A stretch of 49,603 nt of DNA, taken from NCBI GenBank assembly GCA_027604685.1, contig JADHYX010000143.1, forward strand, positions 1 through 49,603. Direction: 5' to 3'. Each line of letters opens with the position of its first letter. The first letter of the stretch is position 1. Made by a program: the position numbers and the translations under genes. The stretch comes from Lobulomyces angularis. Taxonomy: Eukaryota > Chytridiomycota > Chytridiomycetes > Lobulomycetales > Lobulomycetaceae. Shown here piece after piece: positions 1 through 9,564 of the stretch. The notes under the pieces were generated by a model. That model searched no databases. It saw nothing but the letters and a program-made list of their open reading frames with translations, and was not told the DNA's origin.

Positions 1-131
1 AGTATTTGTCCCAATGACATAGAGACAGAAGAAAATTCAATACCTGTAAGTATATTTTTTTGTACATTTCTTAAAAAATATTGAATTCTATATATGTGTA
101 ACAGACTAGGGTAACGCGAAAGTTAATTTAG
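1..131 (+). CDS. 3' end of a gene entering from the left edge (partial)
   Basis: Only the first frame is open from base 1. It reads about 15 residues (ending ENSIP) to a good donor, GTAAGT, at 46. An acceptor (AACAG, ending at 104) then continues in phase through TRVTRKLI to a TAG at 129-131. This looks like the penultimate exon end, a 59-nt intron and a short last exon. Too little protein is present to identify a family. The alternative is chance openness, because only about 24 codons are visible. Confidence 0.35.
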
Positions 132-250
132 ATTCACAAATTGAACGTGAAGTTTTTCATTAAACTTCACGTAAAAATTTAGAAATTTTTTTTTATAACA
201 ACCCCAACTACAATTTTTAATAATAAAAAAAAGAACATCAAATTCAATCG

Positions 251-448
251 ATGCATTTAAAACTACTGCTAATATTATTTATGCTGAACTTATTTTCCTT
301 TATGCATTCATTGCCACGAAGAAGGAAGTTTAAAGTTAGAATTGAATCACTGAAAGATAGCTACAAAATTCACACTCACATTCACGGCGATGTAAATGTA
401 CAGAATAATAACTTAGTAGAACAAATATTTGCTCCTGTAGCTGTATAA
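251..448 (+). CDS. Small putative secreted protein
   Basis: A 65-residue frame starts MHLKLLLILFMLNLFSFMHS, a classic signal peptide: one basic residue, then a run of Leu/Ile/Phe and a small residue before LPRRRK. The remaining mature part of about 45 residues is basic at its start, has a His-rich stretch (HTHIHGD), and ends in APVAV. There is no cysteine, so it is not a typical disulfide-rich effector. The RRRK just after the predicted cleavage site could be a processing site. No homolog is recognised. The frame could continue by splicing: the bases from about 482 onward are also open, but I found no in-phase join. It may be a secreted peptide or a chance ORF; the hydrophobic start makes the former somewhat more likely. 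Confidence 0.4.
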   Translation: MHLKLLLILFMLNLFSFMHSLPRRRKFKVRIESLKDSYKIHTHIHGDVNVQNNNLVEQIFAPVAV

Positions 449-1066
449 TTTTTTTTCAAATTTCTTTTTAAAACTTAAAAGATAAAGACTTAAAAAAATT
501 TATTGAAAAAACACCAGCTATTGTATTTATTATAGAAGATAGAATCATAGAATCATATATAGAAATTATTCTAATATATATTTATTTTTATATGAGTTTT
601 TTTTAAATTTTTTAATTCCACTTTGCAAAAATATCTATTATCCAATTAAACTTTGTAGTCATCAGTAATCTTGACCATTTCTTGTTGTTCGTTACAGCTA
701 TTTGCAACCTTTTAATGTCGATTTTCATCTACTTTAACCATTGCAGTAAGTTGGTCTAAGCCAAACAAAAATTCATGTCCAATACAACATTTTTATACTC
801 TTTTCGACCACATAATTGAAATATGTAAATTTAAATTTTTTTTTACAGTTGAACCTGTTGAAGTTTGAACAACCTATGCCAAAAATAATATTTGGTATAC
901 TTTAAGAGTTTTTAAATAGAACTTTAAAATTTAGCTATTTGGTTTGACCTATTTTATTCATTTTTAACACAATTTTATTATAAACTATTACTTATACAAA
1001 AATTTCTAACCTAAAATTTCTACTTAATAATTCTAAAGTAAATAAATTAATAATTAATTTTAAAAA
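449..1066. other. AT-rich spacer, possibly with decayed coding remnants
   Basis: No convincing gene. The minus strand from about 788 down to 646 reads in one frame with protein-like composition, interrupted by a single TAA at 712-714. It may be a remnant of an old coding sequence (see findings). The rest is A/T-rich with T runs near 600-606 and 838-844. Confidence 0.4.
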
Positions 1067-1318
1067 TTAAAATAAATATCCTTTTTTTTTCTTTAATACT
1101 ACCACGGTTTCATCAGAATTCAAGGTCACTTTGTTTTTCTCCATTAATTCAAAACAAGTTTCGTTATCCTCTTTTTTGTTAGTTAATAAGACAAAATAAT
1201 TAGTTGAAGTTATAGTGTAAAATTTATAATTAGTAATCTTACCATATTTATTCTTTTTGTTTAACACTGGTCTGTAATTAGTTTTTAAATTTTTTATTGT
1301 TGAGAAAAAAGTGTTCAT
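1067..1318 (-). CDS. Hypothetical small protein (weak)
   Basis: An 83-residue lysine/asparagine/threonine-rich frame starting with ATG and ending in KKKKGYLF. It contains alternating beta-like stretches such as YKFYTITSTNYFVLLT and TVVVLKKKK, and no signal peptide or transmembrane segment. No family is recognised and no splice extension was found on either side. In DNA this A/T-rich, frames of this length arise by chance fairly often, so the call is tentative. Confidence 0.25.
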   Translation of the reverse strand: MNTFFSTIKNLKTNYRPVLNKKNKYGKITNYKFYTITSTNYFVLLTNKKEDNETCFELMEKNKVTLNSDETVVVLKKKKGYLF

Positions 1319-1690
1319 TTTTTTAGAAATATAAAGCTTTACACTATATTATATATAACTGTTTATTTAGCAAATTTTTATGTTTATTTTAATGAATTCA
1401 GCATCATACCTATTTTTATAAACTTTTTTCAAACTCAGAATCGCGAAAAAGATTGATTACCCTTAAAAAATTCCTTACATTAAATAAAAAAAGATACCAA
1501 AAAAAAACTTTTAAAAGGCCATAAACTAGATTCAATTCAAGCTTCGTTTTAATAACTCTCAAAAAACGTTGCATAAAATGCTACTGAAAGATTTCGAGTA
1601 TTTCTTTTGATGATAAAAGGTAGCTAACAGTTAAATACATATGTTTAAACTGCCAGATAATGCGAACTAATACTGTCCGCCTATTGAATG
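1319..1690. other. Spacer with no recognised feature
   Basis: A/T-rich sequence between the weak ORF and the 3' end of the methyltransferase gene. I see no open frame of note, no repeat and no RNA-like structure. Confidence 0.5.
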
Positions 1691-3128
1691 TCAAAAATTT
1701 CCTTTTCTCAATTCTCTAATTTTCTTTTTTAAAACAGAATCCTTCTTAAATAAGTCAAAACCGACATCGGCTTCCTCAGATAATTTTTTATCGAAAAGTA
1801 GGTGCTCCTCAATATGCATTTCACCATTTTTTTGCGCAATTCGTAACTTGGCTGATCTAGATCTAGGATTTAATTCTAATTCTGCCAGTGACGGGGTAAT
1901 CGGTTTCTTTGTTAATATTTTCAAAAGCGGTTCACTGCGCACAATAAGGTCACCTTCAAATTCTATTAAAATTAGCACTCTGTAAAAAAAAAAAAATGCG
2001 CCATATTAACAAAAATATACCGTATTCCAACTTTTCATAACATTTAAAATTTTTTTTTATAATCCTATCTTCAAGACTGTGAAAAGACACCATGAACAAA
2101 TATCCATTTGCTGTTAAATTCTGTAACGAAAAGTTTATTCCTGCTTGAATCTCTTGGAGTTCTTTGTTAATATATATTCTTAATGCTTGAAAGCTGCAAC
2201 GGAAATTCCAGAATAAAAACAAATGGTTCAATCTTATAAAGCCTTACGTTTTGGTAGCAGGATGAACTCCTTTTCTTCTCCAACCAATAGCTTTTTCAAC
2301 AACGTTTTTCAACTGATAAGTAGTTGTAAGTGGATTTTCTTTTCGCGCTCTGTAAATTTCTCTAGCAATTACTCTACTGTTTTTTTCTTCTCCATACAGA
2401 TATAAAATATCTGCTATATCGTTTTCAGAAAAGGCTAGTATATTAATTATTCTAAAATATAAATTCCGTTATTACTGTTTAAAATGGATTCTGCAGTTAA
2501 GTTATTGTCAATTACAGAGCTTTTTTCTTCAAAATCAGCCTTTAAAAACTCTCTGTTATACTGTTGGAAAATTTTGAGAAACTGATTTACGTCACCACTC
2601 ATTCTCATATCTAAATTACCATCTACATTAAAACTAAAATGATACATTAGAATAAAAATCCTGTACATATAATTTACCCAAAACCACGGTTTTTGTCTTC
2701 TAACTGATTTTGGCTGGTTCCTAAAAAATAAGGAAGGTTAAAAATATATAAAAATTATATACCTAAGTCAAAAACTATGCAATCAAACTTTTTCTCAAAT
2801 TTAAATCTTTTTAGGTCTGAAAATTTACCGAACAAAGGCTTGACTTGGGAAAGTGTATTGCGCAAATTTAAACTTCTCTCAAACGCAAAAGGATCTCTGT
2901 CTAAGCAATATATATTAGATTGAGGAAAAGTTTGCGCAAATGCCTTAGTATAATGCCCTTGAATTTTAAGAAATTGTGGTACTTGTTAAAAAAAAAAAAA
3001 CCTTTACTGCAGGATTTACCTTCACCGAATGTAGCATCAAGGATATTAACAATTGGTTTAGTTAACTGAAGGGTTTTTAAGTTGTTAATGATGTCGTGTA
3101 GGAGTACAGGCTTATGAGAAAATGCCAT
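1691..3128 (-). CDS. METTL15: RsmH/MraW-type rRNA N4-cytosine methyltransferase (METTL15-like)
   Basis: Seven exons join perfectly in phase: 3020-3128, 2763-2957, 2678-2720, 2476-2633, 2248-2434, 2021-2193 and 1691-1962. They total 1137 nt, or 378 residues. Landmarks in order: HKPVLL at the very start; the SAM-binding loop [98 protein letters not shown]; and a C-terminal [10 protein letters not shown]. These are the signature blocks of the family that methylates the decoding-site cytosine of the small-subunit rRNA (C1402 in bacteria, 12S in mitochondria). The eukaryotic member acts in mitochondria. The start is fixed because bacterial homologs also begin just before HxPVLL. Odd points: about 30 extra residues between DMRM and LTAES, and no obvious N-terminal targeting sequence. 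Confidence 0.93.
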
Positions 3129-3352
3129 TTAAATTTTTTTTCAAAAATTGCATTATGTATTCTGTCTGTCGACACAACTTTAATGATAAGGTAATCTTCA
3201 AAAATTAAAGAAAGTACACAATAAATATGCATATAGAGCCAAGTTTTTCTTTTAAAACGTTCAGCCTCTGGTTGCATTTAAATGCGAAAATATTATTGGG
3301 ATATTCCCTACTTTTTTTTAAAAAAATATCACTATTTTTGAAAGTTAAATTA

Positions 3353-4480
3353 CTATTCTTTCTTCTTCAATATTGTGCATTCATTATATGCTGAAGAGAT
3401 TTCTATTATTCCATTTTTCATCACTTTATCTTGCATTCTGGCTATCCTTTCTTTTCCCAATTTGTAGTTCCTTTTATAAATCATGGTAAAAATAACAGTT
3501 GTAAATACTACAAAAAACGACAGCCCAAAAATAATTATCGCTAAAGATATGTTATTGTTTTCATGCAGCAGTTGTTTTTTTGGACAGTTAATTCCAGAAA
3601 AGTCAGTGCAATATGTGAAGTAATTGCAACCTAATACATTATAAGATAGCAAATTTTTTCCACAAAATTACCAACTTCAAAAACGCTTAAAGATGGTAAC
3701 ATCCAGGAAATTCTTTGACCCCTTGACATAACGCTAATAAATAACGCAGTTATTCCTACGTACAAAAAGATCCAGTTGTAGAAAGCTAAAAATACAATAT
3801 CAGAGGCTATAAAAGAAAGATAAATAAAAATTTAATTATATTTTTTTATACCACGTCTAGGACCCCAGAATAATGCATGCATAAAAAAAGGAAGAATTAA
3901 AAGGACTGAAAGACAATGTGGTTCTCTAAAAAATCAATTCATCATGACAATAAATTTACTTTACCTCCAAATAATTGCGAAAATAAGTAATGCAATTACA
4001 TGATGAATCAGCATATTGCTAAAAAAAGGTTTAACTTAACAAATTGAGCAAAATTGACGTAATTTACAAGTATTTTGTTGAAACAGCTGAAATTAAAAGT
4101 TCAGCAATATAAAAAAAAGAATGAACGAATAGCAGGGCATAAAATTGTTTAACAAAAATGCCTACAAATTAAAAAATTAATTGGTGTTATTTTTTCAAGT
4201 AAAAAATAAGGTAATGAGTTATCGTACTTTTTGGTTTTTCTTTTTGCATTATCCAGCGATTAGTAAACATGCAACCAATAATTGCCACAACACTCTGTAT
4301 CAACCAAATTTGATTTAAATATACATGCTTAAAACAACGAAAACAAAAGAAAAAAATTATTTAAAGATTTTTTAAAGAAAATACCCAGTACATGTTAAAC
4401 ATTCCTCTGTCTCTTTGATCCTGGAGAATTTGAGGAAGTAAATCAAGGATGTAGTCTGGAAGTTGAGTATTAAATACCAT
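3353..4480 (-). CDS. Multi-pass membrane protein, possibly TLC-like
   Basis: At least six exons join in phase with short introns, starting at MVFNTQLPDYILDLLPQIL (ATG at 4480) and ending in ECTILKKKE. Several hydrophobic segments follow one another: IWLIQSVVAIIGCMF, the stretch around QFYALLFVHSFFYIAELLI, MLIHHVIALLIFAIIW, the LLILPFFMHALFW region, IVFLAFYNWIFLYVGITALF and SLAIIIFGLSFFVVFTTVIF. A basic/charged cytosolic tail follows. The HHVIALL motif inside a membrane segment and the overall 6-7 segment plan resemble TLC (TRAM-LAG1-CLN8) domain proteins, but the similarity is short and I do not assign a function. A Cys-bearing loop (CNYFTYCTDFSGINC) lies before the last segment. It is divergent from the ROK1 gene across a 444-bp gap. 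Confidence 0.72.
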
Positions 4481-4924
4481 ATTAAAAATATTAGTTAAAG
4501 CAAAGATCAATTTGCAGGCTTTTAAAAAATAGAAAAGCTGTATTTATTCCAAGAACTGTGTCACAGAACAATTCAAATAGAACTAAGAATTACTTGCGCT
4601 TATGTCCTTAGATTATAATTAGTTGAAGATTGAAAACAAATGTATGGAATAAACCGTAGGTAATGGTACATCTTATCTTGATAAAAATTCCTAAGTTACT
4701 CTCACTTCATAATACTTGCAGTTAAAGTTCAAAAGCAAAATTATTAAAGAGCATCCCATCCATATCTAATTGCATCAAATTTAGTTACATTTATTAGTCT
4801 TTATCTCAAATTCTACAACTATTTTAATTTTTTACGATAATTTCCTTACTTTGGTGAAGAAATTTAAAATATTTTTTTTTTTTTTTTTATTCAAATTTTT
4901 TGATATTCATATAAAAACGAAAAT
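4481..4924. promoter_or_regulatory. Divergent intergenic gap between the membrane-protein and ROK1 genes
   Basis: Both flanking genes point outward, so the gap must hold two promoters. It contains a T run of about 18 at 4871-4889, just upstream of the ROK1 start. No specific site is recognised. Confidence 0.4.
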
Positions 4925-7201
4925 ATGTAATAAATTAAAAATTTAAAACAGTCAAGAATTAATCGCATTTCTGTATTATTTTAGGGATATTTTTAAAATT
5001 TTAGGTGCTGGCGCTAAATTTGACAGAAAACGATTTAACTCAGACGTTCAAATTTTTAAACCTGTAATAATCCCATTTTTTTTTTTATGTTTGATAATTT
5101 GCAAATAATTAGTGTCTTGTTTTAAACTTTTTCTTTCTTTTCTTACTCTATCATTTTAGTCGACCATTGAAACTTCAAAGAATTTGGAATCAAAAATTTC
5201 AATTCCGGAAAATAATATTGAAATTGCAACCGAATTGGATTTCTTTTCTGTCAATGAAAATTCAATTGAAGAACCAAAATTGAAAAAGCCAAAATTAATG
5301 GAGGGTACTAATGATTTTAGTGAGGTGGCAGAAAATAATGCTGATGAAATTTGTACACCTTTAATAACAAAAGATAATGTAAGTTTTATTTATTTGGTTA
5401 TTTGTTTTCTAATCCGCACTTTTATTTATTATTCAATAATTGTTTTTTAGGTTAAGAAATTTAGAACAGAAAATAAAATTAGAGTGTTCGGCACTGATAT
5501 ACCAAATCCCATTACTTCATTTGATGAAATGTTCAAAGTGTAATTATGAAATTGTAACTTGTAAAGTTTTATCTTTAAAATTAGATATCAGCTACGACAG
5601 TTTTTAAAGAAAAGCATAAGCACGCTAAATTTTAAAACCCCTTCTTCGATCCAAATGCAAGCAATCCCAGTAATATTAAACGGAAGAGATGTCATGGCTG
5701 TCGCTCCAACTGGTAGTGGTAAAACACTAGCGTTTTCAATTCCAATTTTACACGACTTAAAATCTCCCGCAAAAGGAGGGTTTCGTGCAGTAATAATCTC
5801 ACCTACAAGAGAATTGGCGCAACAGGTTTATTAATATTTTAATTTCTAAGTAATTTTAAGCAATCTTTTAATGCAAACCTTTTTTATTAGATTTACAGAG
5901 AAATAAAAATATTATGTGATACCAAGCCATTTAAAATTTGTGTATTGACTACAGTATCAAATACAGGTAACCCAAATGCCGTTAACCAGTTTAAAAATTT
6001 CGGTATATTTCAGATGTTTTTTTTTGAATTTTTTAATAGTTTCATAGATATACTGATTACGACACCTTTGCGTCTGGTTACAGCATTACAAAATGAATCG
6101 ATAAAATTAAATCTGTAAGTCTGTTTTCATTTTTCTTGAGTTTTGTAACAAATTTAGGGTACGCCATCTTGTATTAGATGAGGCTGATAAGTTGCTGGAA
6201 TTGGGATTTATTGAGCAAGTAGACGAAATATTAGCAAGTTGTACCTCACCAACATTGCAAAAGCATCTGTTTAGTGCTACGATACCCAGCGGTGTTGAAG
6301 CTTTAGCGAATACATTTATGAAAGATCCTATTAGAGTTGTTATTGGTGTATCGTAAGTTAGTATTGTTATTTATACTAATATCAAATTTAATTTTTTTAG
6401 TAATTCCGCAACCGAAATAATAAATCAAAAATTACTCTTTGTTGGTCAGGAGGAAGGAAAACTAATCGCAATTAGGCAACTCTTACAGGAAGGTGGAATG
6501 AAACCACCTGTTTTAATATTTTGTCAATCAATTGATAGAGCCAAACAACTTTTTCATGAATTAATTTATGATAACATTAATGTAGATGTGATACATTCGG
6601 AAAGAACTAAAACTCAAGTATTACATTTTAATATTATTACTTATTAACTTTTTTTTATGCTAGAGAGACGCGATAGTTCAAAATTTTAGAGTTGGCAAAA
6701 TTTGGATTTTAATATCTACAGAGTTAATAGCTAGAGGGATTGATTTTAAAGGAGTAAACCTTGTTATTAATTACGGTATGTAATATGATCGAATTCTATT
6801 TATTGATATTTTATTGCAGATTTTCCGCAAAGTGTACAAAGTTATATTCACAGAATTGGTCGTACTGGTCGTGCTGGTAGACCTGGTGAAGCATTGACAT
6901 ATTTTACTAAAGACGATGCACCCTACTTGAAAAGGTATGCATTGGAATTTTAAGTTAGTTTCTAAATTAGTTCTACTATTTGTTTAAGTATTGTAAATGT
7001 AATGAGGCAATCTGGTTGTGAGGTGCCAGAGTGGATGTTGAAATTGCCTAAGCCTAGTAAAATGCTAAAATCACAATTGAGAAGAAATCCATTGGAACGT
7101 AAACAAATAAAAACTATTTCTTCCTATGATGAAAAGAAAAATAAGAAGAAGAGAGATATTGTTGAAGCTTCCAAAAGAAAAAGCGAAAAACAGATTTACT
7201 A
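4925..7201 (+). CDS. ROK1: DEAD-box RNA helicase, DDX52/ROK1 family (18S rRNA processing)
   Basis: The spliced protein begins [18 protein letters not shown], which matches the family N-terminus (DDX52 starts [14 protein letters not shown]). An acidic linker with KKPK follows. Helicase motifs in order: Q motif [10 protein letters not shown], motif I APTGSGKT, Ia SPTRELAQQ, Ib [43 protein letters not shown] and [15 protein letters not shown] lysine-rich tail ends KRKSEKQIY. The family is an ATP-dependent nucleolar helicase that releases snoRNA during 40S subunit assembly. At least nine short introns interrupt it. The start codon appears to be split: AT at 4925-4926, intron 4927-4984, then G at 4985; no other in-frame ATG precedes the conserved N-terminus. 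Identity is secure; only the first exon is inferred. Confidence 0.93.
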
Positions 7202-7502
7202 AATTTTCTTTATAAAAAATATTAACATCTTTAAAAATTAAACAATGATAATTTAAATAAAAAGTCTTTTCATTTTTCTTTGTATGGTAAACCAAATTAT
7301 TGAAATTTTTTTTTTCACTTTTTCTTAAAATATTTTACCAAATATTTTGAAGTTAGAAAAGATTCTTAAAAAACATTAAAGAAAAACTTTAATTGTTTCA
7401 TATTTTTTGACTGTGATAAAATTAAGTCAGAATTTTATTACTTAATTTAATTTCAATATTTCCACATTTTATTAAGTAAATTTCGTAATTTGATTAAGTA
7501 AA
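7202..7502. other. Spacer with a direct repeat upstream of PRP31
   Basis: A/T-rich 3' region of ROK1 and 5' region of PRP31. The ten bases ATTAAGTAAA occur twice, at 7471-7480 and 7493-7502, directly abutting the PRP31 start codon. A related CTTAATTTAA lies at 7441. This could be a promoter or leader element, or simply A/T-rich repetition. Confidence 0.3.
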
Positions 7503-9191
7503 ATGGAATCAAACTTGCTAAATGATCTTGAGGACTTAGATGGATTTTCTGAAGCAGAAGAAGAAGCGAACTTTAATGATGAAGTGGATGATAATGGCGA
7601 TTCACTTATGGAAGAAAATGACAATAAACCTGATACCAAAGATTTTATATCTTCACTTTTTACCAAACATAAAAAATCTGCCTCAACAGTTTTGGGAAAG
7701 TTAACATCTTCAAAACATTATTTAGATTTGATGAAAAGAATAGAGAGTGCAACTTCGAACAGTGAATCATCAACATACACGCTAACAACAATTGGAACTA
7801 TTGAAGAGCATCCCGAATATAAAACAGTTTTACAAGCAAATACTCTTTCTTTTGAAATTGATGATGAAATCTTAAAAATATCAAAATTCATTAGAGATTC
7901 ATATGCTGCCAAGTTTCCGGAGTTAGAGCAGTTGGTCCCTAGTCCTTTAGAATATGCGAACTGTGTTAAAGCTATTGGAAACGAAATGGTTTTAAAAAAA
8001 ATTTTTTTTAATTTTGAAAAAGCTATTATACATATTTAATATTTTTTTTAGGATATGTCAAAAGTTGATCTTGCTAAAAAAACCAATTTACCAAAAGCAG
8101 TTATAGTGATGATTACAATGACTGCTACTACGACGGTCGGTAAACCATTGGAGGAAACTACTTTAAAGGAAGTAGTTGATGCTGTGGATTTGATAATGGA
8201 ATTGGAGGATTCACAAAAAAAAGTATGAAAGTTTTTTAAAGCAATAATTAAAAAAACTTTTAGATTCAAGATTTCGTTGGTTCTAGAATGAATTTAATTG
8301 CTCCAAATTTATCTTCGATAATTGGGTCAACTACTGCTGCTAAACTGATGGCTGTGGCTGGTGGATTAACTGCGTTAACCAAAATGCCTGCTGGAAATTT
8401 TGAACATTTGGGAAAAACACAAAAAACCAACACTGGATTGTCGGCATTAGGTCAAGAAAAGCATGTAGGATTGATTTACTATTCAGATCTTTGCCAGCGA
8501 GTAGTCCCCGAATATCGCAAGAAAGCTGGAAAGATTATTGCTGCCAAGTAAGTTAAAATTTACTGAATTAATTTTTAATTTTCCATATTTTTAATTTTTT
8601 TAAACAGATGTGCTTTAGCGTGTCGTTGCGATAAATCAAGATCATATCCAGATGGAAGCATGGGAAAGAAATTAAGGGAAGAAATTGCAAAAAGAATTGA
8701 TCATATGCTCGAACCACCCCCAGGACAATCAGTTAAAGTATTACCGGTCCCTGCTGAAGAATACAAAAAAAAAAGAGGCGGAAAGCGAGTAAGCAAACAA
8801 AAAGAGGGGTTAGCAGTTACAGAACTTCGGAAACAACAAAATAGAGTAGTTTTTGGTAAGGCAGAGGAGGAAGTTGAGACGAGTTGGGGTAGTTCTGTTG
8901 GATTAGGTTTAATCGGTCAACAAAATGGAAAAGTTAGGGTTACAGGAGCAGATAACAGAGTTAAAGGTAACATTTGTTTTTAATTTCTCTCTGTAAATCT
9001 GTTTTTTAGTTCATACAACAAAAAAGCAAAAGGCGATGTTAGCTCATACTTCAAATGTATCAGGTTTATCCTCTTCATTTGCGTTTACCCCTGTTCAAGC
9101 CTTAGAGTTAGGAAATCCTGATTTACAAAATCAGAAACAGAAAAAACAAAAACTTGACGAAATTAATGCAAAATGGTTTGCAAATAATTAA
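7503..9191 (+). CDS. PRP31: U4/U6 snRNP splicing factor PRP31
   Basis: Five exons. An acidic N-terminus (LEDLDGFSEAEEEANF) precedes HYLDLMKRIE, a helical coiled stretch and the NOP domain: PSPLEYANCVKAIGN, VIVMITMTATTTVGKPL, GSRMNLIAPNLSSIIGSTTA, AKLMAVAGGLTALTKMPA and the downstream IIAAK-CALACRCD. The C-terminal region has PPPGQSVKVLPVPAE, KKRGGKRVSK, a hydrophobic GLGLIGQ segment and a Lys/Gln-rich end. PRP31 holds the U4 snRNA 5' stem-loop and bridges U4/U6 to U5 in the tri-snRNP through the NOP domain. All family landmarks are present and the length, about 480 residues, is normal. The first intron begins GTTTTA, a weaker donor than its neighbours. Confidence 0.95.
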
Positions 9192-9564
9192 TTATTATTT
9201 AATTTTAGTATAGTAATAGAATACATTTTGAACTATTGGTTTTTCCTTTATAAACTAAAGTTTTCTCGTAAAATTACAAAGTATTGAAGGATTAAGGGAT
9301 TCAATATTTTTAATTTAGGATGAAAGTTTCCAAAAAAATTGAAAAACGAAATAGGGTTTTTGAGATAGTGTGAATATTTTAAACTTGACTTTCTTATAAA
9401 CCTCACATTATGGTAATGTTAAGATCTAGAAAACCTACAAAATATCATTTTATTAATTAATTAATTTTAATCGTAAATTTTACCTTCTTCGTCAATCCAC
9501 ATTTATCAAATATGAATTTAACTTAACGAACTTGTATCTTCCTTTATAGAGTAAAATTGAGAGA
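9192..9564. other. Spacer between PRP31 and RAD50
   Basis: About 370 bp of A/T-rich sequence between two co-directional genes. Only very short frames are present. It presumably holds the PRP31 3' end signals and the RAD50 promoter; no motif stands out. Confidence 0.5.
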
